A stretch of DNA of 64,000 nt, from contig NZ_JRPR02000002.1 in the NCBI RefSeq assembly GCF_000763135.2, forward strand, positions 124,001 to 188,000, given 5' to 3'. Below the pieces are notes generated by a model, which did not search any database, was not told the origin of the DNA, and worked only from the letters and a program-made list of their open reading frames with translations. The position numbers were made by a program, and so were the translations under genes. Below, one piece after another: positions 54,802 to 63,727 of the stretch (within the stretch, counting starts at the first letter, position 1; each line of letters begins with the position of its first letter). This DNA comes from Helicobacter jaachi (GTDB lineage Bacteria; Campylobacterota; Campylobacteria; Campylobacterales; Helicobacteraceae).

Positions 54802-55253
54802 TATCCTATCCTTTCAAGCACAATATGCACAGGAGGAATATGCCATAGACATTGTGAATCTACCAAAGGTTTAGATGAAGGCACAAGGGCGTAAATATTA
54901 AGATACTGGGTGCTAGATTCTATATTTTGAGACTTTGGATTGTGAGATGTTATATTTTGGATTTTAGATTCTATAATGTGGGGTTCTAGCTTAAGGCGCG
55001 TAAAAATGCCATCGCATGTTTGCGAATGGAGAGCAGCTCTAAATGTATTTATCTCACCAAATGGAAAGGGCGAATGAGCGTTCAAAATAAGCACTTCGTT
55101 TTCTTTAAAAGTAGCAAGCACGTTGTCATGAATGCTAAACTCGCCCTCATTAATCACCACGCTACAAAGCAAGCCAAGCTCGCACTCCATTTGTATCATC
55201 GCACAGGCGTTGTGCGCGATGATTTTGGTAATGCGTGCAGGGATTTTATTCAT
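54801..55253 (-). CDS. TOBE-domain protein in the mod operon
   Basis: A 150-residue protein starting with a TOBE/molybdopterin-binding-like segment (PARITKIIAHNACAMIQMEC, about 5-70). A second, less clear part contains AGATTCT-encoded linkers (HIIESKIQN). TOBE domains bind molybdate or tungstate. It lies between modA and modB, 3 nt after modA. It could sense or store molybdate, perhaps for the short ModE-like regulator nearby, which lacks this domain. Confidence 0.75.
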   Translation of the reverse strand: MNKIPARITKIIAHNACAMIQMECELGLLCSVVINEGEFSIHDNVLATFKENEVLILNAHSPFPFGEINTFRAALHSQTCDGIFTRLKLEPHIIESKIQNITSHNPKSQNIESSTQYLNIYALVPSSKPLVDSQCLWHIPPVHIVLERIG

Positions 55254-55256
55254 AGG

Positions 55257-56024
55257 CTATTTATTATCAGCCTTGTCATATCCGTATGCTTGGAAGATTT
55301 GTTGCGCTTTGGGAGAAGTAAGGATATAGTCTGCAAAATCCTTAGCCAGTTTAGAATCTTTGCCATGATTTGGAATGATTAGGGCTTGATTAATAGGCTC
55401 ATATGTTTTTTCATCAATGATAGTGTAGGTAAGATTTGGCGTTTTATCATCTTTAATCACCATTGATAGCGCAGTAAAGCCAATTTCACTCGCACCCTGC
55501 AAGATATAGCTTGTAGCTTGTCCAATCGATTCGCCAATGGTGAGCTTTTTACTTAATTTCTTATCAAGCTTTTGAGATTTTAAAAACTCCTCTGCGGCTC
55601 TACCATAGGGCGCTACTTTAGGATTAGGGATAGCAATATGCTTTACTTTATCATTTTTTAGCACATCAATAGAATCTGCCTTAAAATCCGCATTTGCGCT
55701 AGCTAACACAAGCTTGCCTTTAGCGTAATTAAGGGGTTTATTGATAGCAAGCTTATCATCATAAACTTTTTGAGGATAGCTTGTATCTGCGGCTATAAAA
55801 AGATGTGTGGGAGAGCCATTTTGAATCTGCGCATAAGCCTTGCCTGAAGCGATGTAGCTTACTTCAATCTTATCTTTTTTGCGTGTTTTTAAAAACTCCG
55901 TTTTGATATCCTCAAGCACATATTTCAAACTCGCAGCAGCTAGGACATTAATTTCCTCCGCGAGCATACTTGCACTCATAAAGACGCTTATTACAAATGC
56001 GCCAAATACTTTTGAAAATCTCAT
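55257..56024 (-). CDS. modA: Molybdate-binding periplasmic protein
   Basis: A 255-residue exported binding protein. The signal peptide (1-20) ends before EEINVLAAASLKYVLEDI, the standard ModA start. ASGKAYAQIQNGSPTHLFIAAD forms the oxyanion pocket. I use ATG 56024, which has AAGGAG 7 nt upstream, not an open frame reaching 56087. First gene of modA-TOBE-modB-modC. Confidence 0.93.
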   Translation of the reverse strand: MRFSKVFGAFVISVFMSASMLAEEINVLAAASLKYVLEDIKTEFLKTRKKDKIEVSYIASGKAYAQIQNGSPTHLFIAADTSYPQKVYDDKLAINKPLNYAKGKLVLASANADFKADSIDVLKNDKVKHIAIPNPKVAPYGRAAEEFLKSQKLDKKLSKKLTIGESIGQATSYILQGASEIGFTALSMVIKDDKTPNLTYTIIDEKTYEPINQALIIPNHGKDSKLAKDFADYILTSPKAQQIFQAYGYDKADNK

Positions 56025-56060
56025 ATTGCACTCCTTGTGGGTAAATTTATGAAGCTTAAT

Positions 56061-56080
56061 AGTATATAATTTTATATAAC
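56061..56080. promoter_or_regulatory. Candidate ModE operator before modA
   Basis: GTATATAATTTTATATAAC is a near-perfect palindrome about 40 nt before modA. It resembles the paired TATATA/TATATAAC half sites known for ModE boxes. A similar AT-rich palindrome lies upstream of the modE-like gene (about 56642-56659). Confidence 0.5.
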
Positions 56081-56154
56081 CAATCAAGATTCTATAAGTA
56101 AAAATATAAAATATATACGCTTTTGAAACATTCTTTTAATTATTGTAATGGAGC

Positions 56155-56180
56155 TATAGAATCTAGCCCTAGATTCTATA
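56155..56180. terminator. Inverted pair of AGAATCT words between modE-like gene and modA
   Basis: TATAGAATCTAG-CC-CTAGATTCTATA, a 12-bp stem with a 2-nt loop. It lies 45 nt beyond the stop of the modE-like gene on the same strand and may end that transcript. Confidence 0.5.
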
Positions 56181-56224
56181 AGGCACGCATTTTAGCACCA
56201 TGAGCGTGCATAAATTTATAGAAT

Positions 56225-56614
56225 CTACTCTTTTTTAAAATCTTTTAGCGCAGCTTCAAGGTGGGAGAGGCGATTTGAGAGTTCTGCAAAATCTTGTGAG
56301 TTATCCAAATAATCAAAAAATATATTTTTCACACGCTCTAATTTGTGAAATACTTCAAGGGCTTCAAAGCCTAGTGGAGTAAGCTTTGTGCCTCCTCCGC
56401 CTCTGCCGCCATTACTTGAGCTAACTAATGGGCAAGGGGAGAGCTTATTCATAATATCTACGCTATCCCACGCGGCTTTGTAGCTCATGCCCATTTCTTT
56501 TGCAGCCTTTGAAATAGAGCCAGTTCTAGCAATGCGCTCAAGAAGTTCAGCGCGCCCCACGCCAATATAGCTTTTTTTGTCCTTCTCAAACCAAAACCGC
56601 GCAAACACATTCAT
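56225..56614 (-). CDS. ModE-like winged-helix regulator, short form
   Basis: A 129-residue protein matching the DNA-binding domain of ModE. It has LLERIARTGSISKAAKEMGMSYKAAWDSVDIMN (24-56), the recognition helix, then the wing SNGGRGGGGTKLTPLGFEAL. Full-length ModE has two further TOBE domains that bind molybdate; here they are absent, with a TOBE protein encoded three genes away. It probably controls modA and perhaps itself. It lies just after the lutC gene on the same strand. Confidence 0.85.
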   Translation of the reverse strand: MNVFARFWFEKDKKSYIGVGRAELLERIARTGSISKAAKEMGMSYKAAWDSVDIMNKLSPCPLVSSSNGGRGGGGTKLTPLGFEALEVFHKLERVKNIFFDYLDNSQDFAELSNRLSHLEAALKDFKKE

Positions 56615-56638
56615 ACTATCTCCTTAATAAAATAAGAT

Positions 56639-57319
56639 TTAGTATAAAATTATATAACTTTTTACAGAACCATGCACCCCAAAAACTGTTTTTAACTCTA
56701 TATCAGCCGTGCGCGATGGACCAGCTATAAAAATCATATTGCTAGGCAGCGCGCCATTTGTGCCTTGTGCTTTAAGCACCTGCACGCCTTCAAAAAAATT
56801 ACTCACAATATCATCTTTTTTAAGCAGCACCACGCAAGTGCGTGTAATGAGCGATGAGAGGCGTGGGGCATTTTTATGCGATGCGATGCCAATTACGCCT
56901 AGATTTGCCACGCCACAGCGCGCACAAACAATAGATGTATCAATCTCAAAAAGCTCTTCACGCGCTTTATCTATGCTTGTATCATATGCGATAAATGCCA
57001 TAGATTCTGTATTTATAGAATCTGCATAAGCCTGCACGCCTTGTGAGAGGGTATGTATATCCACACTCTCTTGCACATCAAGATTATAGAGAATCTTGCG
57101 CGCATTGGCCTCAAATAGCACTTTTTGAATGTCTGCCAGAAGCGTTGTTTGGCTAGATTCTATCACTTGGGCTTTGTTGGCGCTTTGGAAAGTGATGTAT
57201 TCTTGGATTTTATCTTGATTTGTGCTTTTTAGAGGATTTGTGTAATGGCTAGTGGCTTTCTGTAAGGCATTTGCTCGCAATGAGGCTTTGACATTATTTA
57301 AAATAGCCTGCTTACTCAT
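56639..57319 (-). CDS. lutC: L-lactate utilisation protein LutC (LUD domain)
   Basis: A 226-residue LUD-domain protein, the smallest part of the LutABC (LldEFG) iron-sulfur L-lactate dehydrogenase complex. Family traits are LGVIGIASHKNAPRLSSLI and MIFIAGPSRTADIELKTVFGVHG near the C-terminus (about 190-213). ATG 57319 has GGAG 7 nt upstream and overlaps lutB by 8 nt. An AT-rich palindrome that might be a ModE site overlaps its last codons. Confidence 0.9.
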   Translation of the reverse strand: MSKQAILNNVKASLRANALQKATSHYTNPLKSTNQDKIQEYITFQSANKAQVIESSQTTLLADIQKVLFEANARKILYNLDVQESVDIHTLSQGVQAYADSINTESMAFIAYDTSIDKAREELFEIDTSIVCARCGVANLGVIGIASHKNAPRLSSLITRTCVVLLKKDDIVSNFFEGVQVLKAQGTNGALPSNMIFIAGPSRTADIELKTVFGVHGSVKSYIILY

Positions 57320-58745
57320 AGATTACTCCTTGCATTTGGGATACTTTTTTGTGCAAATTGCCCTTTAATGCGGGGAAAGTGCGATAGGCTACCCAATTTT
57401 TTAAGCCCGGGATAAAGGCGGCAAAGGGTTTAGCTAGGGGTGCAAAAATATGGGCAAATTTCAAAGTAGTGCGCCATTTTCTGCCATTGCTCGCAGCCTT
57501 TGCAAAGGCATTCATCATAAAAATTTCTTGATTATCTTTTAGGCTGCCATCATTATTTTTAAGATTCTTGCGCCCTTGCCCGATTTTCTCACTTCTTAAA
57601 TCTCTAATAAGCTCTGCAAGCGGGATTTTAACAGGGCATACTTCACTGCATCGCCCACAAAGCGAGCAGAGGCTCACCATATGCCCAAAATGCGCCATAC
57701 CAAAAAGTTGAGGTGAAATCACCTCTCCAATAGGTCCGGGATATGTGCTAAGGTAGGCATGTCCGCCGATTTTATCATACACAGGGCAGTGATTAAGGCA
57801 AGTTCCGCAGCGGATACAAGAAAGCGCGCGATAAAAGTGAGAATCTTTAAGCATAGTGGAGCGATTATTATCTAGTAAAATAATATGCACTTCTTTTGGA
57901 CCATCAAGCTCGCCGCTTTTGCGCGGGGAAGTGATGATGTTATTATAGCAAGTGATAGGCGCGCCTGTGGCTGATGGCACAAGCAGCGCATCAAGAATAG
58001 CTGCATCTTCAAAGCTCTCTACTATTTTTTCAATCCCACAAATAGCGATGTGAATATCACTAGCTGTGGTACTCATACGCCCATTGCCCTCATTTTCAAT
58101 AAGCCAAATAGCGCCCTCATTAGCAATGGCAAAATTTACTCCACTAAGCCCCATTTTAAATGTTTGAAACTCCTTGCGCAAATGCACGCGCGCGATTTCA
58201 TTAAGCCTTTCTGGTTCAGATTCTAAATGCGCGCCAAGCTTTTGCTCAAAAATTTCACCGATTTGATAGCGATTTTTATGAATAGCAGGCGCTACAATAT
58301 GCACAGGCGGCTCATCTATAAGCTGGATAATAAGCTCTCCTAAATCCGTCTCAATAGGCTCTAAGCCCTTTTGTTTTAAAAAGGCATTAAGGTGTGTTTC
58401 CTCGCTTGCCATAGATTTGCCTTTAAGAATCTTAGTGATGTGTTTTTCTTGCATAAGCTTATAAATAATTTCATTAGCTTCTGTGCTATTACTTGCCCAA
58501 TGCACTTGAAAGCCATTTTTGAGCGCATTTTGCTCAAATCGCTCAAGCAACACATCAAGTTGAGAGAGGCTTTTTTGTTTCACAGCCCTGCCTTGCTCGC
58601 GCAAGCCCTCCCAGTCTTTAAAACGAGAAGTGATGAGATTCTTGCGATTAGTCTTAAGCGTGGTCATTACATTTTTAAGATTTTCCCTTAGTTGCTTGTC
58701 TGCGAGCTTATTATGGACAATGCTATAATGTTCTTGACTACTCAT
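57312..58745 (-). CDS. lutB: L-lactate utilisation iron-sulfur protein LutB
   Basis: A 477-residue protein with an N-terminal LUD domain (about 50-290) and two 4Fe-4S clusters. The cysteines are in CIRCGTCLNHCPVY (about 314-327) and CSLCGRCSEVCPVK. A C-terminal DUF3390-like part follows. With LutA and LutC it oxidises L-lactate to pyruvate. The H. pylori counterparts form the same three-gene set next to lactate permeases. Confidence 0.93.
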   Translation of the reverse strand: MSSQEHYSIVHNKLADKQLRENLKNVMTTLKTNRKNLITSRFKDWEGLREQGRAVKQKSLSQLDVLLERFEQNALKNGFQVHWASNSTEANEIIYKLMQEKHITKILKGKSMASEETHLNAFLKQKGLEPIETDLGELIIQLIDEPPVHIVAPAIHKNRYQIGEIFEQKLGAHLESEPERLNEIARVHLRKEFQTFKMGLSGVNFAIANEGAIWLIENEGNGRMSTTASDIHIAICGIEKIVESFEDAAILDALLVPSATGAPITCYNNIITSPRKSGELDGPKEVHIILLDNNRSTMLKDSHFYRALSCIRCGTCLNHCPVYDKIGGHAYLSTYPGPIGEVISPQLFGMAHFGHMVSLCSLCGRCSEVCPVKIPLAELIRDLRSEKIGQGRKNLKNNDGSLKDNQEIFMMNAFAKAASNGRKWRTTLKFAHIFAPLAKPFAAFIPGLKNWVAYRTFPALKGNLHKKVSQMQGVIYE

Positions 58746-58746
58746 A

Positions 58747-59478
58747 TTACGCTCCTAAGCCAATTCTTTGCGCTAAAAAATCATAGAGATGAATAGGCTT
58801 TACATTCACTTGCTGCTTTTTCATTGCGCCACTAATATTAAGCAAGCAGCCCGCGTCCGCAGAAATCACATATTCTACATTACGTGAAAGGATATCTTGT
58901 ATTTTTTGGCTCACCATAGCATTTGATACTTCAGGTTCTTTAATGCTAAATGTCCCACCAAACCCGCAGCACTCCTCCTCATGCTCTAATTCAATCAGCT
59001 GCACATTTTGCAATGAGCTAATGAGTGCCTTAGCACTATTTACCACCTTTGAAGTGCGCAATGCGTGGCAATTGCTATGCCAAGTAACTTTTGTGGGCAT
59101 ACCTCTATCCTCATAATTTACTTTCAAAATCTTATGCAAATATTCGCCCAAATCATACACCCTTGCGCAAAATTGCTCCACTTCTGCAAACTCACTCCGC
59201 CCCTCAAACAAAGCCAAATAATCCTCCCTCATCATACCCGCACACGAGCCAGAGGGGACAATAATAGGCTCATCACCTTGAAATAATCTCACATTATGCA
59301 GCGCGACAATGCGGCTTTGCTCATAATAGCCAGAGTTATAGCTTGGCTGCGCGCAGCAGGTTTGGTCTTTTTTAAACACCACTTCTAATCCCTCTTTTTG
59401 TAAGAGTTTAATGGCATTCACACAAGTATCTGCATAAGCTATGCCGCCAAGACAGGTTGAGAAGAAAAACACACGCAT
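58747..59478 (-). CDS. lutA: L-lactate utilisation protein LutA (CCG domain)
   Basis: A 243-residue Fe-S oxidoreductase with two cysteine-rich CCG domains, TCCAQPSYNSGY (about 40-51) and ECCGFGGTFSIKEP. It begins MRVFFFSTCLGGIAY. I take ATG 59478 with AAGGAG upstream, not the open frame to 59547. First gene of lutABC, divergent from lctP. Confidence 0.92.
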   Translation of the reverse strand: MRVFFFSTCLGGIAYADTCVNAIKLLQKEGLEVVFKKDQTCCAQPSYNSGYYEQSRIVALHNVRLFQGDEPIIVPSGSCAGMMREDYLALFEGRSEFAEVEQFCARVYDLGEYLHKILKVNYEDRGMPTKVTWHSNCHALRTSKVVNSAKALISSLQNVQLIELEHEEECCGFGGTFSIKEPEVSNAMVSQKIQDILSRNVEYVISADAGCLLNISGAMKKQQVNVKPIHLYDFLAQRIGLGA

Positions 59479-59730
59479 CTTAAACTCCTTAATCCTTATT
59501 CTCATAAGAGGTAAATTTATGATATAAACAAGGAGCTTTAAAAACACAAAAGGTTAAAAAATACTTGTTTTCTTTGTAAAAAATGTTTCAAAAATTCTCA
59601 TTATACACATCATCATAGTTTTAAGTGGGAATATTTTACACATCATTTTATAAATCACATAAAAGCACATCTTTCCATAAGGTTAAATTTTTTATAATAT
59701 TTTTGTATCAAATCACAAAAAGGAGTTGTT
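59479..59730. promoter_or_regulatory. Divergent control region lutA-lctP
   Basis: About 250 AT-rich nt. TATAAT (59693-59698) is a likely -10 box for lctP, with AAAAGGAG before its start. No operator that I can name; joint control of uptake and oxidation of lactate is expected here. Confidence 0.5.
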
Positions 59731-61506
59731 ATGGATATGGTGAATGTGGTGTATAACCAAAATTTTGACCCCTTAGGGAGCATTTGGCTTAGTGCTTTAG
59801 TGGCGTTTGCACCCATACTTTGCTTTTTACTTTGCCTACTTGCTTTTAAGATGAAAGGCTATGTGGCGGGATTTTTAACCGTTGTGCTTGCTTCAATTCT
59901 AGCATGCGTGGTGTATAAGATGCCTTTTTCGCTTGTGGGCGCGAGCTTTGTGCAGGGTTTTGCAAATGGACTTTGGCCTATTGCGTGGATTATCATCGCA
60001 GCCATTTTTCTCTACAAACTTTCTGTAAAATCTGGCTCATTTGAGGTGATTAAGCAAAGTGTGATGAGCATTACACCAGACCATAGAATCCAAGTGATAC
60101 TCATAGGCTTTTGTTTTGGTTCATTTTTGGAGGGCGCTATAGGCTTTGGCGGACCTGTAGCCATTACAGCAGCGCTTCTTGTGGGCTTAGGGCTTAAGCC
60201 ACTGCAAGCCGCAGGACTTTGCCTCATTGCTAATACCGCTCCTGTGGCATTTGGCGCAGTTGGGATTCCTATTATTGCAATGACAAATCTTGTAGAAATT
60301 GAGCAATACGCCGTAGCAGGAATGGTTGGGCGAATGCTTGTGCCTTTAAGCCTTACTATTCCATTTTTTATTGTGTTTTTAATGGACGGCTTTAAGGGCG
60401 TGAAAGAGACCTTTCCTGCTATTTTAATAGCTGCGCTTAGCTTCACTTGCACGCAGTTTTTAAGTTCAAATTATCTTGGTGCAGAGCTGCCTGATATTAT
60501 TTCTGCAGTAGTTTCGCTTGCTTGCACTACTATATTTTTACGCTTTTGGAGACCAAGCAGCATTTTTCGCCTTGATGATTTAAAAGATTTTTCAAATCAT
60601 AAGCAACTAGCCTTTGGCGAGGTGTTTAAAGCATGGCTACCTTTTATTTTGCTCATTATCTGCATCATCATTTGGACGCAGCCTTGGTTTAAGGCTATCT
60701 TTGAATCTAAGCCATTTTTGTTTAAAGATATTGCCAATCTCACAGAAGTGCCTGCAAATTCGTTTTGGTTTGCCTTTAAGCCCATTTTAGATGAGGCTGG
60801 CACTACGATAGGGTTTGTAAAAACAGGGCTTTTGCATTATACGCAAGTAACTGTAGCCTTTGGCAGCACTATTGGTGGCATTTTTGACCCAAATGGCAAA
60901 GCTGTTGGCTTAAATCTAGGGCTTAGTTTCATCGTGCAGGCAGGCTCAGCGATTTTAGTCGCGGCATTTTTAACTATATTTTTGCTTCGTATTAAAGCCG
61001 ATGACGCGGCGGATTGCTTTGGTGAGACGCTTAAAGAAATGGCTATGCCTTGTATCACCATTGGGCTTGTGGTTGCCTTTGCCTTTGTGGCAAAGAATTC
61101 CGGAATGAGCGGCACTCTAGGCACAGCATTTGCTCAAACAGGCAATGCCTTTGCATTCTTTAGCCCTATGATTGGCTGGATTGGCGTATTTTTAACAGGT
61201 AGCGATACTAGCTCAAACCTCCTCTTTGGCACATTGCAGCAAGTAAGCGCGACAAAGCTTGGTATCGGCGAGGCTTTATTTCTAGCGGCAAACTCTGTAG
61301 GCGGGGTCGTTGGTAAGATGATAAGTCCGCAAAGTATAGCCATTGCCTGCGCGGCTGTGGGGTTAGCGGGCAAGGAGTCTGATTTATTTAAATTCACTCT
61401 TAAATACTCTGTGGGCTTTATTTTGCTTATTGGCATTTGGACATGGGTTATTGCTTCGTTTTTGGGGGTTATGATACCTGATGTAGTAGCGCTAGCAAAA
61501 CATTAA
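59731..61506 (+). CDS. lctP: L-lactate permease
   Basis: A 591-residue LctP-family permease with about 13 helices that imports lactate with protons. Conserved motifs are SFLEGAIGFGGPVAITAALLVGLGL (about 131-155), NTAPVAFGAVGIP and LTGSDTSSNLLFG. The family usually has about 550 residues, so it is full length. Placement opposite lutABC links uptake to oxidation. Confidence 0.95.
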   Translation: MDMVNVVYNQNFDPLGSIWLSALVAFAPILCFLLCLLAFKMKGYVAGFLTVVLASILACVVYKMPFSLVGASFVQGFANGLWPIAWIIIAAIFLYKLSVKSGSFEVIKQSVMSITPDHRIQVILIGFCFGSFLEGAIGFGGPVAITAALLVGLGLKPLQAAGLCLIANTAPVAFGAVGIPIIAMTNLVEIEQYAVAGMVGRMLVPLSLTIPFFIVFLMDGFKGVKETFPAILIAALSFTCTQFLSSNYLGAELPDIISAVVSLACTTIFLRFWRPSSIFRLDDLKDFSNHKQLAFGEVFKAWLPFILLIICIIIWTQPWFKAIFESKPFLFKDIANLTEVPANSFWFAFKPILDEAGTTIGFVKTGLLHYTQVTVAFGSTIGGIFDPNGKAVGLNLGLSFIVQAGSAILVAAFLTIFLLRIKADDAADCFGETLKEMAMPCITIGLVVAFAFVAKNSGMSGTLGTAFAQTGNAFAFFSPMIGWIGVFLTGSDTSSNLLFGTLQQVSATKLGIGEALFLAANSVGGVVGKMISPQSIAIACAAVGLAGKESDLFKFTLKYSVGFILLIGIWTWVIASFLGVMIPDVVALAKH

Positions 61507-61554
61507 TCCACGCTGCTAAAGCTAAAGCTCTGCGCGGCTTTGCCGAGCTTATGA

Positions 61555-61743
61555 CAAGACCACGCGGCTTTTTTAAAAACGCAAAAGCGCGGAAAATTAT
61601 AGAATCCAACCTCAAAAAACAAGTTGATAGATGCTTAAAGCAGCTATAACTTTATACTTTAGGCGCAAATGTAAGCTTTGCTTACATTTGCAAGACCACG
61701 CGGCTTTTTATAAAAAAGCAACAGCGTGGAAATTATAGAATCT
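61555..61743. repeat. Pair of ~50-bp direct repeats with a hairpin between
   Basis: Copies at 61555-61606 and 61691-61743 both read CAAGACCACGCGGCTTTTT, an A-rich spacer, GCG-GGAAA-like bases and TTATAGAATC. Between them lies a perfect hairpin, GCAAATGTAAGC-TTT-GCTTACATTTGC (61665-61691). No coding potential. It may act as terminator for lctP or be a duplicated small RNA-like unit. Confidence 0.6.
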
Positions 61744-61755
61744 AGCTAGATTCTA
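61736..61755. terminator. 20-bp palindrome at the lctP/GT90 junction
   Basis: Two AGAATCT words head to head (TAGAATCTAG then CTAGATTCTA). The stop codon of the GT90 gene lies inside it. Same arrangement as at the other convergent junctions. Confidence 0.5.
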
Positions 61756-62792
61756 AGCCTATCAAGTTGCCCTGTGTAGTAGAAATACTTCTCAAGCACC
61801 AAAAGCGAGATAATCGCCTCGCGCTTTTTATCAAAAAACTGCTGCGTATATAAATGCGCGTTGTGGATAATGTCTTTGGCGTCATTTGGGTGCTTTATGA
61901 AATGCTCTAGCACGGCCTCTACATTAGATTCTGTAATCTCTGCATAATGCACATTGGGCAAGAGCGTGCCCTCCATAAACCAAGTTTCAAACTTTGGCTT
62001 TGGCATAACACAAAGCGAGTTTGAGCTCATCACCCACTTAAGATTACTCGCCACATCATTGCCCTCTAAAGAAAGCAAAAATTTATAGGGCAAATGTTTG
62101 GCAAGACTTAGCTTTGGCTTTTGCCATTGTGGGTGAATAGCCTTGCTGCCAGTATGCCCCAAATCACAAAGAGCGTGCTCAAAGTATTTCTCAAAAAAAT
62201 TTATGCGATGAGGTTGGTAAATCCCGCCACGATAAAAGAGCCTATCTTGCTTAGATTCAAAGCTATAGGGGTCATTAATGAAAGTAAAATGCCGCACTTT
62301 TTCAAGGTTAAGCAAAGTGGAGTAAGCAAATGGCGGGCTAGATTCTGTAGTTGTGGTGTGAGGTATAGAATCTAGCGTGGAGCGGGATTTAGATGTTGTA
62401 TTCGCCCCCCCCCCCGTTAAATTTTGTGCTAGATTTGCTTTAATTGGGCGCGATTTAGTGATAGAGGGCTTAGGGCAGATAAAATTCACATCGCCAAAGG
62501 CAAAATTTGCCCGAAAATGCTGCGGAAAATAGCGCGTAAATTCATAAGTATCAAAAAAATACACGGTTTTTTTGCGTGTGAAACGCACATAACTAAGCCT
62601 TTTCGCTGCCTCATCAAGCGGCGTTTGGCTGCTTAGTTGGCAGTAATAATCCACACGCGATTTAATGTAGTCAATATCTGCCCTATCGTGGATATTTTTT
62701 AGAATTTTCTCTCTATTTTTGGGCAAAAATACGCTTGGCACAAGCATTCGCGCAATGCCTTTAAGGTTGTAGAAAAAATAATTATTTTTCAC
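61746..62792 (-). CDS. Family 90 (CAP10-like) glycosyltransferase, phase-variable, on
   Basis: A 348-residue GT90-type enzyme, a family that includes bacterial LPS glycosyltransferases. Typical are [55 protein letters not shown] and a C-terminal [13 protein letters not shown] poorly conserved linker (about 112-151) holds the 11-G tract as [10 protein letters not shown] and then [13 protein letters not shown], encoded by AGATTCT words. Frame loss at the tract would remove the catalytic part. Overlaps the upstream epimerase-type gene by 4 nt. Confidence 0.83.
   Translation of the reverse strand: MKNNYFFYNLKGIARMLVPSVFLPKNREKILKNIHDRADIDYIKSRVDYYCQLSSQTPLDEAAKRLSYVRFTRKKTVYFFDTYEFTRYFPQHFRANFAFGDVNFICPKPSITKSRPIKANLAQNLTGGGANTTSKSRSTLDSIPHTTTTESSPPFAYSTLLNLEKVRHFTFINDPYSFESKQDRLFYRGGIYQPHRINFFEKYFEHALCDLGHTGSKAIHPQWQKPKLSLAKHLPYKFLLSLEGNDVASNLKWVMSSNSLCVMPKPKFETWFMEGTLLPNVHYAEITESNVEAVLEHFIKHPNDAKDIIHNAHLYTQQFFDKKREAIISLLVLEKYFYYTGQLDRLRI
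62405..62415 (-). repeat. Poly-G tract, 11 G, in GT90 gene
   Basis: Coding-strand flanks TTTAAC and CGAATACA, nearly those of the fucosyltransferase tract at 42380. In frame at this length. Confidence 0.95.
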
Positions 62793-63727
62793 ATTATCCC
62801 CCTAAAATACCCAATCGTCTTTTCTAACCCTTCGCGAAGTTCTATTTTTGGACTCCAATTTAGCTCTTTTTTGGCGAGTGAAATGTCTGGCTGACGTTGT
62901 TTTGGGTCATCTTGCGGGAGGGGTAAATGCACTAGTTTTGACTTAGATTCTGTTAGCTCTAGCACATTTTGGGCGAGTTCAAGCATGCTAAACTCATGCG
63001 GATTGCCGATATTCACAGGTCCTGTGAAGCCATCATTTGAATCCATTAGCGCAATCATACCGCTAATCAGGTCATCGACATAGCAGAAACTGCGCGTCTG
63101 CGCGCCATCGCCATATATCGTAATGTCCGCACCACGCAGCGCCTGAATGATAAAATTACTCACCACGCGCCCATCATTTGGGTGCATGCGCGGTCCGTAA
63201 GTGTTGAAAATCCGCATCACTTTTATCCGCAGATTATGCTGCCGCTTATAGTCGAAAAACAGCGTCTCAGCGCACCTTTTGCCCTCATCATAGCACGCGC
63301 GAATGCCAATAGGATTAACGCTGCCCTTGTAACTCTCAACCTGCGGGTGCACCTCAGGGTCGCCATAGACTTCACTCGTGCTTGCCTGCAGGATTTTAGC
63401 CTTGACGCGCTTGGCTAAGCCTAGCATATTTATCGCGCCCATTACCGAAGTTTTGGTCGTTTGCACAGGGTCGAATTGATAATGCACAGGGCTAGCCGGA
63501 CACGCAAGATTATAAATCTCATCGACCTCGACATACAGCGGGAAAGTCACATCATGCCGCATAAACTCAAATCGCGGGTGGGGCAGCAGATGGGCGATAT
63601 TTTGCTTTGTGCCGGTAAAAAGATTATCCACGCAAAGCACCTCATCGCCCCGCTCAATCAGTCTATCGCACAAATGCGAGCCTAAAAACCCCGCCCCGCC
63701 AGTCACTAGCACTTTTTTGTTTAGCAT
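62789..63727 (-). CDS. UDP-glucuronate decarboxylase-like SDR
   Basis: A 312-residue extended short-chain dehydrogenase. The NAD site is [10 protein letters not shown] (9-18). Catalytic YxxxK is in [13 protein letters not shown], and STSEVYGDP is conserved. The block [25 protein letters not shown] and the overall sequence match UDP-xylose synthases (UXS), which convert UDP-glucuronate to UDP-xylose. A related nucleotide-sugar epimerase is the alternative. ATG 63727 has AAGGAG 7 nt upstream; the frame stays open to 63751. Confidence 0.85.
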   Translation of the reverse strand: MLNKKVLVTGGAGFLGSHLCDRLIERGDEVLCVDNLFTGTKQNIAHLLPHPRFEFMRHDVTFPLYVEVDEIYNLACPASPVHYQFDPVQTTKTSVMGAINMLGLAKRVKAKILQASTSEVYGDPEVHPQVESYKGSVNPIGIRACYDEGKRCAETLFFDYKRQHNLRIKVMRIFNTYGPRMHPNDGRVVSNFIIQALRGADITIYGDGAQTRSFCYVDDLISGMIALMDSNDGFTGPVNIGNPHEFSMLELAQNVLELTESKSKLVHLPLPQDDPKQRQPDISLAKKELNWSPKIELREGLEKTIGYFRGIM

